Origin: Rheum nobile
Lineage: Eukaryota > Streptophyta > Magnoliopsida > Caryophyllales > Polygonaceae
Assembly (NCBI GenBank): GCA_027886185.1
Contig: WOAB01000188.1
Coordinates: forward strand, 1-64,000
Direction of reading: 5' to 3'
DNA length: 64,000 nt
Shown here: in pieces, positions 32,219 to 42,738 of the stretch
Layout: every line of letters starts with the position of its first letter
How positions within the stretch are numbered: position 1 is the stretch's first letter
Notes under the pieces: model-generated
The model's database searches: none
What the model saw: the letters and a program-made list of their open reading frames with translations, nothing else
Told to the model about the DNA's origin: nothing
Position numbers and translations under genes: made by a program

Positions 32219-34608
32219 TGTGATACCCCGTATTTCTATAAGGTTATTTTGGGAATTTTGGGAATTTTCCCGAGTACCCGTTTCGTACGTCAGATTTAAT
32301 TCAGATAGTTTGAGACATTCTGTAATGTGCTCTGCCTCTGTAATATTTTTCTCAGTGAAATAACATACAGTCGACGCATTTTGGGAGTTAATACTCGTTC
32401 GTGTACAAATATATTTAACACGGGGTTAAGATTATTGCCCAAGAGTTATCATCCAATGGGCACTAAAGTACAAGTTTGTTACCCTAAGGTTTTTATCCAA
32501 GAGGCAAAGTGCAAGGTTATTACCCAAGGGATGGGAAGGAAGCTTCCTATCACCTCCCCCCCCCCCCCCCCCCCCCCTTGGATTTGCCTATATAAGGATG
32601 GCTTGGAAGGAAGAGAGAGGGCTAGTTTCATAAGCTCTCAAACTCTAAAAAACGCTCTCTTCGGGAAAGCTCAAGTCGAACGTTGGAGCTCGTTTGGTGT
32701 CGTTTCCGGTGGCCAAGAGAAGCTTGGGAGGCCCTTAGAAGCCTAGAAACCAAGCAAGGCAAAAAACGAGCCAAACCGATCGTCGAGGGTGAGTTTTTCC
32801 TCTCGTATTTCAGTTTCTGTTTAGCGACGGCGACCGCCGGATAGAGGCGGCGACCGCCGGCCAGAACACGGCGCCCGCCGTGATGAGCCCGGCGACCGCC
32901 GTGATGAGCCCGGCGACCGCCGTGAAGATCCCGATGACCGCCGTGAAGATGTGGCCACCGCCGTGAGGAGTTGTGAAGAGCGGCGCCCGCTGCATTTGGG
33001 CGGCACCCGCCGCAAGTGGGGCGGCGCCCGTCGCAAGTTTGGTTGTTGGCCGGTTGCTGTCGTGGCTTCCGTGGCCTTCGTTCGGGTTTCGTTTCCTTCG
33101 ATTCCTTTCGTTCATTCTTAGATCTGTATTGTTGTTTGTCGAATCTAATTTAGGGTTTCTTTATGGGTCGATCCGAAGGAATCTGTGCTCCAGATCTGTC
33201 CCTGTGTCGAGCCCGGAATCCCGTCGTTAGACTTCATTCAAACTCTGCGGATTCAGGCAAGTGGCGGTTCGCTCTTGCTCATCGTTCCATATTTACATTA
33301 ATTATCAGTTGTTTATCTGAGTAATTAATTTGGAATGATTACTGTGTTTATGTGAAATTGGTTTTATAAATTGTTTTGGAAACTGTAATAATGATATTAA
33401 TAGGTTGTATATCTGTTAGAACAACGTTATTATTTATGTTCGCCTTGAGGGCATTTATGTGGATTTATCTTGAACTATTGTTGTGCTCGAACTGTTAGTT
33501 AGCACGAGTATTCGTAGGAACGCCTGGACTCCGAGAGGTCCATTCGTTTCTTTATAACTTGGGGAAAAGGGCGATCAAGACCCTACGATAGTAGAAGCTT
33601 GGACTCTGTGAGGTTCATTCCTTCGATATAAGTCCAGAGACTTGGATTCTGTGAGGTCCATTCCTTAGTTGTATGTCCTGCGTGACAGAGCATATGTTTA
33701 AAAGTTTATAATGTAATGTGGGTTTTGGAATTTAATAAGAGAAAGTGCCCGAGTGCACATAATTAATATACCTTTGGCGAGTAGTGCAGCTAGGAAAGCT
33801 CGTCTCGACTTTTGATCAGAGTATGTTCTCTTTCCAATCTGGATTCGCTGTAAGCGGTGAGGTTGGTTGTGAACCGAAACATCTAAGTCAGCTTTTAAAT
33901 CACTGATGTCTGATTCTTTAAACGTTCCAGATTTGTCATATTTCCTTAAAGACTCAATCTCTTGGAGTCTCTTTTCGGGTCGATTTCTATGAAGATTCAG
34001 TCTTCCAGAATCTTCTCTTGTGCATACCTCTTGTTTATTCCAGTAGGAGTATGATGGTTGACTATCGTCATCGGTTATTATTCGAGAAGCGATGAGTCTA
34101 ACCTAATACGACTGCTTCGAACTACTCTGCTTTGTACCCTTGCATAGTCTATTCAGTAGACTAACCAACCGCAATTGTTCTCTGCATGGTTGGCTGGTGT
34201 CATCCGTTCAATTCGGCACATCAGATAGAGCGAAGATATGAGGAGACTAGATTGACTATGAAGATGACATTTGTTTTTGGATGTTTTTAATAATTTCTTT
34301 TAATCAGGTTGAGATCCTTGGGAGATGACCATTGTGGTCAAGATCCTTGTTTGTAATATATTTAAAAGACTTCCGCTGTACCTTGTTTAAAGACTTCCGC
34401 TGTACTTTGTTAAACTTTGTGTTTGTCCTATTCGGGATTGGGATGTAATCCCGGGACTCATGTTTTATATGAATAAAGTTATCATTTTGTATCATTGTAT
34501 TTCATGGTTTGTATTCAAACGGTAAAGTCTTGGGTGATCTCGGTAAGGAACATTGAGGTCACTGGCGGTAATACCTTTCCAAATGGGTTCAGATTTGGGG
34601 GTGTTACA
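32219..34608 (+). mobile_element. Tekay-like solo LTR in copia RNase H
   Basis: A 2390-bp LTR, TGTGATACCCCG to GGTGTTACA, with target duplication GTCTT (32214-32218 and 34609-34613). Removing it restores the copia frame across LCLWYP. There is no internal DNA, so it is a solo LTR from recombination between the two LTRs of a full element. A TATA-like TATATAAGG is near 32590, after a run of about 20 C. About ten copies of the palindrome GGCGACCGCCGT or variants lie at 32822-33035. It is inverted relative to W's LTR. Confidence 0.93.
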
Positions 34609-34613
34609 GTCTT

Positions 34614-35108
34614 TGGTACCCCAAAGATTGCCACTTCAACCTTCTTGGATATACGGATGCAGACTATGCTGGGTTCCTAGTTGATCGCAAGAGCACTTCT
34701 GGAATGACCCAGTTCCTTGGGCCCTGCTTGATCTCTTGGGGCTCTAAGAAACAAAACTCTGTGGCTCTTTCCATTACTGAAGCCGAGTACATTGCAGCCG
34801 CTGCATGTTGCTCCCAACTCCTTTGGCTCAAACAACAACTTGCAGACTTTGGTATGCCTTTTGGTCCCCTCAAAATCTTATGTGACAATACGAGTGCTAT
34901 CAACATAGCTAAGAACCCTGTGCATCATACTAGAACCAAGCATATTGACATTAGGCATCATTTCTTGCGTGATCATGTTGAAAAAGGGAACATACTCCTA
35001 GAACATTGTAGGACGGGAGATCAAATTGCCGATATATTCACCAAAGCGCTTAATCGAGAACCCTATGAGTCCTTAAGATTGCTTCTAGGAATGATTTCTC
35101 TCAACTAG
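34614..35108 (+). pseudogene. Copia RNase H
   Basis: The reading resumes at YPKDCHFNLLGYTDADYAG with the first catalytic Asp, then KKQNSVALSITEAEYIAAAAC (Glu), ILCDNTSAINIAKNPV (Asp) and KHIDIRHHFLRDHV. It ends in a stop at 35106. This half is unbroken; the domain as a whole is inactivated by the LTR insertion and upstream stops. Confidence 0.93.
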
Positions 35109-35841
35109 TAGTTCCAGTTGCCATTACTAGTTCCCTTGCTGTGCCTAGATCTGATCTGTTCCATGATTCCACTGAAAATAATGATGATATTTGACTTTGT
35201 ACTGGCCTTGCATGTCATGTAACATTGATTCTAAAGCATGTTTTAAATTATGGCATGATCGCATTTTCTTTTCATGATATATCTTGTGTATGTCTACATC
35301 TCTTTGGTTAGCCTTCACATAGTCAGTTTGATCACATCTATCCTATATTACAAGCCGAAATGATGATTGACTATAAGCCGTCCCTAAGCCTGATTACATT
35401 GCATAATTCCTTATGATCCTTTGTTTAGTCCACACTGGGAATTATCTGTGTAATGTCAAAATTGCCTTTCTAATTTTATTAATATGGGTACGTACTTTTC
35501 TTGAGTGTTTGCTTGGTTCCCTACATCAAATATACCCATATTTCCCTAGTTCTGTGTCATTCTCTGAGGAAAGGAACTGGGCAAGCCGCCTCAACGGCCA
35601 AATATTTTGAACTCTGCTCTCTGGCAGTGTCCGTTTCCCGAATTCAGTAAATGCACTGATGGCCGTCTCTCCCTCAGCCGAATTGAAGTTAAACTTTGAT
35701 GTGACTGCTCTGAGAAACTCTTGATGAAGATATTCATGGATACTCTATTTTCGAAGATCTTGTGGCCGTTGGGATATTATCTGGTTCCCTTATTTGAAAA
35801 AGATCTGACCACGATTTGATTTGGATAGCTTTTGCTTGGGA
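35109..35841 (+). other. Copia spacer between pol and the extra ORF
   Basis: No supported gene. The stretch is A/T-rich with several AGTTCCC half-palindromes. In related elements this spacer separates pol from the extra ORF. Confidence 0.6.
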
Positions 35842-35852
35842 TTTATATAAGG
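35842..35852 (+). promoter_or_regulatory. TATA-like promoter before the extra copia ORF
   Basis: TTTATATAAGG, about 120 bp before the ATG at 35974. A pyrimidine-rich CTCTCTCTGCTCTCC-type leader (35890-35960), like many plant 5' leaders, lies between. This suggests a separate transcript for the extra ORF. Not tested. Confidence 0.5.
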
Positions 35853-35973
35853 CAACAGGGGCAGACCTAATTCGGCACCGATCTTCAATTCTCTCTGCTC
35901 TCCTCTAGAAAAAATCGCCTCTCTCCCAGGAAATCTCCAATCTTCCTCTCTCCCAAACCAAACCTCAACAGTC

Positions 35974-37509
35974 ATGGAACCCCAAATTCCCAACTACACC
36001 GACGAGGAAATTGCCTTCATAGAGGCTCTTCGAAAACAGAAAGCTGCTCAGTCCTCCTCTCAGGCGGCTACCCCTCCAAAGGCACATTCTTCAATGCCCC
36101 TTCCTACGCCGGAACCCACTCATACGGCGACCTCCCCGGCAAAAGAGCCAAGCAAGTCGGCCTCCTCGGAGCACACCCTGTCGAGGTCATCCTCCCCAAC
36201 ACCGACAAAAGCGGACTCCCATCACTCTTCTCCCTCTCAGAAGAGCGCTCCTATCGACGTGGATGCATTCTCGACGCCGACCCCCTCTCTCAAACAACCC
36301 GACGATTCCCAATCGGTTGTTGGCCGCGTCAAGCGTCGTGCCGCAAAGGGTGGTCAAGGCATCCCTCCTCTCCAACTTGAGGAGACGCCACAGGCGAAAA
36401 GGCTCAATCTTTCCTCCACTGCCAAAGGCAAGAAAGCCCTAACCTCGTCCCCAACTCCCTCCTCTCAAGTTCCCAAGGTGAATGCTGCTTTGGCCAACCG
36501 CCATATTCTGGAGCCCCTCATCGTTGGCGTAAAATTTTGGGACTCTCCTGTTGATGACTGTGTCATTTCCGCCTACGCCAAGCTACAACTCCAGGGCTGG
36601 GACTCTCTTGTTCCCGCCCCATTTGCTGTGAATGAGGACATGGTGCGTCTCTTCTACCAAAACCTACAGTTTTTTTCTGTCAAAGACGACCAGCCTGCCA
36701 ATGACGCCCTCCTCACCTGGGGTGGTAAGATCTTTAATATTTCTGCTGCTGTGATAGGAACTGTGATCGGCCTGGAGTCTGGAGAAGGCTTTGGGGTGAT
36801 TATCAAACGGAACTGGCCAGCCAAGCGCAAGGCCGCCATTCTCCGTACTGTGTTTGATGGGAATGCTCCCTCAAAAGGCCCCCTCATTACCAAATACATG
36901 GGCCTTGATAAGAAAATCCTCCACACCTTCCTCATCAAGAACATCACCCCCCGCCAAGAAAAGCGTGACACCATTGTCGTCTCCGATGCCATTTTGATGG
37001 AGAAACTTCTCTTGGGAGAACCTATTGATCTCCCTCGCATTATCCTAGCCCACATGCAATTCTGCAAGTCCCACACTACCCATGCCCTCCCCTACCCTCA
37101 CATCGTCAAGAAGCTGCTCACCAGCCTTGGTATCTACCTCGCTGACCTTCCAGAGACCCACTTCTCTCGCATCCTCACTATGACTACTGTGAAACGCCTT
37201 GCTCAGAAGGCACATGTTGATGAGATGTCTGAGGCTGAGGAACTTGAGGAAGAGCTGCTTCCTGGTCAGTCTGATCCGCACCTGGTTCCTAACACTCATG
37301 TGCTGCTTAACAGTTTGGCGCACATTGAGCATGCTTTGATCAATGGTTTCGACAAGGTGGCTGCTGTTGTTGAAAAAGGCAGTAACTACACCAATGAGAT
37401 GGTGGTGGAGTTGTGGAAGTGTACCGCTGCCTTGGTAAAAGAAATCGAGAAACTGGTTGATGGCAAGATCAAGGATGACAAGGAACACAGGGCCCAGGGC
37501 CAAGTGTAG
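35974..37509 (+). CDS. Extra ORF in env position of SIRE-like copia (511 aa)
   Basis: Intact reading from an ATG to TAG. Residues 1-190 are low-complexity Ser/Pro/Thr/Lys. From about residue 185 to 390 there is a compact domain (ANRHILEPLIVGVKFWDS, LQGWDSLV, MVRLFYQNLQF, AAVIGTVIGL). It resembles the plant-specific domain often labelled putative plant transposon protein (Pfam PF20167), also found in the env position of Athila elements. The C-terminus is acidic then helical (VAAVVEKGSNYTNEMVVELWK). I see no signal peptide or obvious membrane span, so an envelope function is not supported by the sequence. It stays open while pol next to it has several stops. Function unknown. Confidence 0.8.
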   Translation: MEPQIPNYTDEEIAFIEALRKQKAAQSSSQAATPPKAHSSMPLPTPEPTHTATSPAKEPSKSASSEHTLSRSSSPTPTKADSHHSSPSQKSAPIDVDAFSTPTPSLKQPDDSQSVVGRVKRRAAKGGQGIPPLQLEETPQAKRLNLSSTAKGKKALTSSPTPSSQVPKVNAALANRHILEPLIVGVKFWDSPVDDCVISAYAKLQLQGWDSLVPAPFAVNEDMVRLFYQNLQFFSVKDDQPANDALLTWGGKIFNISAAVIGTVIGLESGEGFGVIIKRNWPAKRKAAILRTVFDGNAPSKGPLITKYMGLDKKILHTFLIKNITPRQEKRDTIVVSDAILMEKLLLGEPIDLPRIILAHMQFCKSHTTHALPYPHIVKKLLTSLGIYLADLPETHFSRILTMTTVKRLAQKAHVDEMSEAEELEEELLPGQSDPHLVPNTHVLLNSLAHIEHALINGFDKVAAVVEKGSNYTNEMVVELWKCTAALVKEIEKLVDGKIKDDKEHRAQGQV

Positions 37510-38037
37510 TGAAGGACAACATCTAGTTCCCTACTCAGTTGACACGGAACTTGTAGTTCCCTTAGGATCTCACTTCCATATTATGATCCCTTTTGTGTGT
37601 CTCTGAGTGTTTTTTATTTTTCTTATTATGATGCTTATGTAGTTCATGTCCTTCTTATATTTAATGAACTTATTTTGTGCTCCTTTCTCTGTTTATTCTG
37701 TGCTTTAAATCGTTATTACGGTGCATTTCTCTGGAGTTCAGCATTAGCTCATTTATCTCTCTAAGTTTTCTCTGTTATTCATCTAACCGATTCTTTTCGA
37801 TGATGTCCAAAGGGGGAATGAACTTGGCAATCTGGAATTGATAGACTGAAAGGAACTCTGACGCAGTGGTTACATTAAGGGGGAACTAAGGAACTAGATC
37901 TGGTGTTAAGGGGGAATATGCAATTCACTAATGATTATTCTGCATCTAGTCATGTTATGTTTTTTCATCACACGTATTTTCATGCTTATTTCGATATGCC
38001 AGTTCTACATGTTTGTCATCATCAAAAAGGGGGAAAT
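37510..38037 (+). other. Copia 3' untranslated region with polypurine tract
   Basis: No gene. Three AAGGGGGAA-type purine runs occur (near 37809, 37877 and 37909). The last, AAAAAGGGGGAAAT (38024-38037), abuts the LTR and is the polypurine tract. Confidence 0.85.
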
Positions 38038-39048
38038 TGTTAGGAAGTGAACTTTTGGGAACTCCAGTTCCCTACCTAGTTCCCTTCCTCAGTTTTCCTA
38101 GTTTTGATAATGACAAACACCTTTGCTATTAATATTTCCATTAGTGTGACAAACAGGGAACTAAGGAATTGGAAAGCACAAGACAGAACCACTGACGTCA
38201 GACTTGGGAACTGGTGGAAGGAACTGAAGCTCGCAGACGCCAGAAACACTTGGATAAATCTGTGAAGGGCGGCGGCGAGCTGCTAGGGTAGATCTTTAGT
38301 TATGAGAGAGAACTATGTGATCTTATCCCGTTTCCATTTATTTTAGGAGTTTAAAGATTATCTTTATGGAGACAAAATATGTAAAATCGGTAAAGATTAT
38401 ATTTGATAACAAATGTTATCTTTAACGATTAGTTTCGATTATTTTATTTGTGTGATTCGGTTATTGAAGATTTGCTTCCTCTAGTAATTAAATCATATAA
38501 ATAAAGTAATTGAAACTCTCTCATTCAACACACATTCACGAAGTTGAAGATTTCCGAGTGCTGTGAAGAATTTGTGCCGAGTTCTTTGAAGAAGAACTAA
38601 GTAAGTTGCTTGCTTGTTGTTACTTGGTTAGGTTGAACTAGGTAGAGAGTCTTTAGTGTGTCTAAGACTTAAATCTGTGTATTTTATTCCAGTTGATTGT
38701 AACAGAAGTATTAATATAAGAAGTAGACTTTGAAATCCTCTTGCAAGAGAGGTAGTGAGTTTTATCCTGGATAACTAGTTGGTTATCAAATGTTCTCACT
38801 CTAAGTAACTTGCCTTGAATCTGCTATTGTTTTACTTATTCCGCTGCTTAGGAACCGGACTCCCAGTTCCCTCGATAACTAACAAGTACGATCCTACAAC
38901 TTCCACGGGATATCTTGTTCTTGCGGTTAGTTTTCTTTTAACTCTTATCGTTTTTTCACGTTGAAGAAAAATTTCTATTTTTTATAATCTATGTTTTTCT
39001 TATTACTATGGAACATTTCGCGTTTGGATCATAATTTGTGTTCTAACA
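38038..39048 (+). repeat. Copia 3' LTR
   Basis: 1011 bp, with perfect terminal inverted repeat TGTTAG...CTAACA. It contains the palindrome GGGAACTCCAGTTCCC (38057-38072) and further AGTTCC/GGAACT half-sites. The flanking 5 bp are TGCTG; the matching left copy is lost. Confidence 0.88.
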
Positions 39049-39358
39049 TGCTGATGCTTTCTTGATCCTTAAATTATTTGTGTTATTCTTTCCTTCATAT
39101 GCATCCTATTGGTCATGTATCTTATCAATAGACCAAGTAACATTATTTGAAAAATTCCAAGTTCCTAGAACGAACACAAACTTTGACAATATCAATTAAA
39201 AGTTGTGTTGCAGGCTTGCAGCATAGAATTTGCTAAGAAAATATATTTACAATTTCGGAAAACGTGAAAAGTTCTTAGGAGGAACACAAACTTTCTATTG
39301 AATATACTCCGTACTTATTATAGTGAAAGAATATAGTATTTCAATAAACTGATTTGGT
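39049..39358 (+). other. BRR2 pseudogene intron remnant
   Basis: A/T-rich, no reading. It ends in TTGGTCCAG, a plausible acceptor, directly before the BRR2-like exon. Confidence 0.5.
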
Positions 39359-39531
39359 CCAGATCAGTGACTTGAAAGATCTATTCACTTATGGTTTTGC
39401 AATTCATCATGCTAGGATGACTAGAAGTGATCGTGAACTTGTTAAGAAACTCTTTGCTGATGGACATGTGCAAGTTTTGATTTCCACTAAAACTCTCGCT
39501 CGGGGTGTTAATCTGCCTACTGATACAGTCA
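39359..39531 (+). pseudogene. BRR2-like spliceosomal RNA helicase fragment, part 1
   Basis: The reading DLKDLFTYGFAIHHARMTRSDRELVKKLFADGHVQVLIST closely follows the helicase domain of BRR2 (SNRNP200, the DExH-box helicase that unwinds U4/U6 in the spliceosome). Motif V appears as TLARGVNLP where the family has TLAWGVNLP, and HHAGMTR is HHARMTR. It continues at 40138 after a hAT insertion. Adjacent introns show a genomic, not processed, copy. Pseudogene: stops and insertions follow. Confidence 0.85.
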
Positions 39532-40129
39532 CAGAGGCGGACACAGGATTTTAGTCCAGACTAAAATCCTAAAGAAAAAATAATACCGTTAATCTTAAAT
39601 GAAACCTTAATTTTAAAGTCTATCGTGTATTTAAGTCTAATGTCTATCTTACATAGACAACCCTAATTTCAAACAATAAACCCGATATTCGAACCCCAAA
39701 TAAAATTTTATTTAAAATTGATTAAAAAATTCCACAATCTAAAACAAATTTCATCATTACTTATTACTTTCACTGTGTAATTTCAACAAATTTGTATAAA
39801 AATTGATTTTAAAGATACAAATCTATAACCCTAAATTTAAAAAAAATTAACACAAATAAGGATAGATATAAAGAAAGTATCACATTTTTATTGAATAATT
39901 TGTGAAAAAATTGGGATAAGTTGTGTTTCATTTGTATTTTTTATGATTATACATAACAAAACCTATATAAAAATTTATTAAAAAATTATAAAATAATATA
40001 TTATTTTGAAAACTTTTATAGAATCTGTTTTAAAAAAAATTTAAAAAATGTTTGAAAAATCCAAAAAATAAAGAAAAATATTTTTTTTTTATAAAATTCC
40101 AGTGGGGCCCCCACCCCTGTCCGCCAATG
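39532..40129. mobile_element. hAT-type non-autonomous element in BRR2 pseudogene
   Basis: 598 bp. Ends are CAGAGGCGGACACAGG and, in reverse complement, CATTGGCGGACAGGGG, of the kind seen in Tip100-like hAT elements. The flanking 8-mers TACAGTCA (39524-39531) and TACAATGA (40130-40137) are a worn target duplication (6 of 8 match). Interior very A/T-rich, no transposase. An internal inverted repeat ATTTTAGTCCAGACTAAAAT lies near the left end (39549-39568). Confidence 0.85.
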
Positions 40130-40137
40130 TACAATGA

Positions 40138-40204
40138 TTAATAAAGGTACCCAGATATACAATCCAGAAAAAGGTGCTTGGACTGAGCTTAGTCCCCTTT
40201 ATGT
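40138..40204 (+). pseudogene. BRR2-like fragment, part 2
   Basis: Reads KGTQIYNPEKGAWTELSPLYV, the stretch that follows motif V in BRR2, in frame with part 1 once the hAT element and one duplicate are removed. It is cut by a Tekay-like LTR at 40205. Confidence 0.88.
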
Positions 40205-41401
40205 TGTAATAACCCTTATTTTTATATAAGGGTATGAATGTAATTTTTCTATTTCTAAGAAACGATATGGTATTTATTAAGTTATTTCAAATGGGAGTAA
40301 ATTAATCAAATATCTTTAGGTCATGGTTTATTTAAATTTGTTTTAATACTATGTTAACTTTAATTTAAATAAACTATCAATTTAACTTAAATTATTTAAA
40401 TTAAGATTAAAAAAATTGTTAATTAGCATTTAAAAATGGTTAAGTTTATGAAAATAATGTGACTTAAGCTTAGAACGAACCTATTTTAACTTTTCTTTCA
40501 TCTAAAATTTGGGTTAAAATATATAAATGAACTTATGATAATATTATAAATAAGTTTATGAAATTTGGGTTAAAATATATAAAATAACAGTAATTTTGTC
40601 ACAACTTGGAAAGTTGGGAAAAAATTTGTAATTAAGCCTAAAGTCTATGGCCACAACCGTGAATAGGGCAACAAATTCTTCAACCTCTAGTCGCGCGTGT
40701 GTGAAGCTCCTTCTATGGCAGATTTTGGGGCTGGTTTTGCACCATTCTTCAAATTAACGAGTGGGATTTTTAGGTGTATGTATCTTGTCCAAAAGCCCCC
40801 AAAAATCGGGAACCAAATCACCTCGAATCATTAGAATTTCCCCATATAAGGCAAGCCACGTCGGTATGACGCGCCTTGGAGTATTTTGAGAAATTCGACC
40901 CTATCTCGAATCAATTGAAGCCGGATTTTGCGTGATCCTGAAGCCTTTGATATGAGCTACCATTCTACTGTAAACCAACCCCAACCATTGTCGATTTCCC
41001 ATCCAATTTCAAGCAAAAACCTCTCGAACCCTATGTTCCTGATGCGTCTTAATTGCCCAATATCGGCCACCACGGTGCTCCTCCACCGCCAATAGTGCCA
41101 CCAGGGGAACCACCCTGAAGTCTCGGTTCGAAGCTCACCGACCCCGATCCCTTTGGTGCCCCGACGAGCCCGAATCGAGCCGATTTCTTCACTGTCGATT
41201 CGACCTTGTTTGGTACATTAACCGATTTCGTTTTTATTTTTTATTTATTCTTGTTTAATCCTAATTAGTTGGCTAATCAAGATTTAGTGATAATTTGAGT
41301 TAATTTAATTTTATTGATATTAAATATAAATTAAGCATATTGTTATGACATTATCTTAGGTTGTTTAATGTTAAATTTGTAACATTACAAGTTATAATGT
41401 A

Positions 41402-42738
41402 GGAAAAATTCTAGGAAACCCCCCGTTAAATGGGACACTTTACCTACAATCACATGTTATTGACGTAATATTTTAAACTACCCCTTAACTTAAACTATGT
41501 TAACAATCAACCACTCCTGACGCAAATCCGTCCAATTTTCCGTTAAAAGATATAAAATAACCAAAATACCCTTATTTTTTTAAAAATAATTACCAGTTTG
41601 TGGCCGGTTCTTTGATTTAGAATTTTATCTTTTTACAAAACCAATTTTGGGGGAAATTATTTACTGAGCCGGTTCAAGATATTCTTCCATTTCGGTTTGA
41701 TGCATTCTTGAGAAGCACAACAATGATGTATAATAAAATCGATGAATCGAAATTGAACAGCACCACACATGGGAAAGAAATTGAACACCCCTTCATGATC
41801 TTGAGCAACTCTCGAATAGCTGCCACCAATATGGCTGGAAATCACCCGTGGGTGACCGATCCACCCGAAAAATCCGACCCGAATATATGGATGATCATTC
41901 GAAGTAAACCGGGTGATGGATGGGGTGGGTCGGGTGAAACAGATGACGGATGAGTGATAGAAATGTCACCCATCACCCGATCCATCACCCGCTCATTCGT
42001 TCACCCATTGACGATTGTAGTTACTTTATTATTATTAAAATGTATGGTTTTAATTTTAATTTTTTTATGTTTAAAGGTTGAACATTTTAAGAATATTTCC
42101 TATTAACATCCAACAAATCTTGTATTTAGGGTAACTATTTTCATATATTGAAGAAAATTAATCATTTTTTGCACTTAATCATGTATTTTATTACATTTAA
42201 ATAATTATAAAATATTAATAAAAATATTATACGGATGACCCGATCCACCCGAATCACCCGTTGGATGATGGATGGACGGATGTGGGTGAAAAATTTTACG
42301 AGTGATGGATGGGTCGGGTGGAGGATTTAACTTCATGGGTCGGGTGATAAATGGCTCCACCCATCCATCACCCGACCCATTTCTATCCCTAGCCACCAAT
42401 TTTGATCCTCGTCCCCTCCGTTCATTCTGCACCGAGTGAGTTGATGAGTTTTTTCCTGTGCAAGGCATGCTCAAACCAGTATAAAATTAATCACCTAAAT
42501 CGGTTCGATAAAAAGGTAAAATATAAATCCGGAACTTGTCACAAACCAGTAATTATTTCAAAAATCTGGGGGTATTTTGGTACTTTTACCCCTTTAACGG
42601 AAAATTTGACGAATTCGCGTCAGGGGTTGTTGATTGTTAATGGAGTTAATTTAAGGGGTGGTTTAAAATATCTACGTCGATAACGGGTGGTTTTAGGTAA
42701 AGTGTCCCATTTAACGGGTGAGTTCCTGCAATTGCGCC
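41402..42738. mobile_element. Non-autonomous Mutator-like element (MULE)
   Basis: Long terminal inverted repeats of roughly 200 bp that align without gaps at their outer ends (both contain CCCGTTAAATGGGACACTTT near the tip). 9-bp target duplication TATAATGTA (41393-41401) and TATAATGCA (42739-42747), the size expected for Mutator-like elements. No transposase; the middle is taken up by a hAT MITE. Confidence 0.9.
41830..42391. mobile_element. hAT-type MITE nested in the MULE
   Basis: An exact 8-bp duplication GCCACCAA flanks it (41822-41829, 42392-42399). Ends TATGGCTGGAAAT and, in reverse complement, TAGGGATAGAAAT are related. Both arms are packed with CACCCGATCCACC / GGGTCGGGTGATGGATGG repeats that can pair with one another; the core is A/T-rich. 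No coding. Confidence 0.85.

Larger units (their letters stand above)
28972..39048 (+). mobile_element. SIRE-like (Maximus) Ty1/copia element, 5' end lost
   Basis: Order is gag knuckle, protease, integrase, RT, RNase H, an extra ORF in the env position, polypurine tract and 3' LTR, all on the plus strand. The integrase-before-RT order is the copia hallmark, and an extra ORF after pol plus the sequence type suggest the SIRE lineage. The 5' LTR and most of gag are missing, replaced by W. A Tekay-like LTR at 32219-34608 splits RNase H. At least three in-frame stops kill pol. Confidence 0.9.

Noticed and set aside
32822..33035. CRISPR-like regular repeats
   Set aside because: Units are imperfect, spacers are very short and similar, and the context is a plant LTR.
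16778..34613. GTCTT target shared by element C and the LTR at 32219 as a sign of target preference
   Set aside because: Two cases of a 5-bp word, one of them imperfect, are well within chance.
36654..37503. Minus-strand readings of 140 and 152 aa
   Set aside because: Antisense of the intact 511-aa ORF, with no motif of their own.
35974..37509. Calling the extra copia ORF an envelope glycoprotein
   Set aside because: No signal peptide, no clear membrane span and no cysteine pattern are visible; only the position is env-like.
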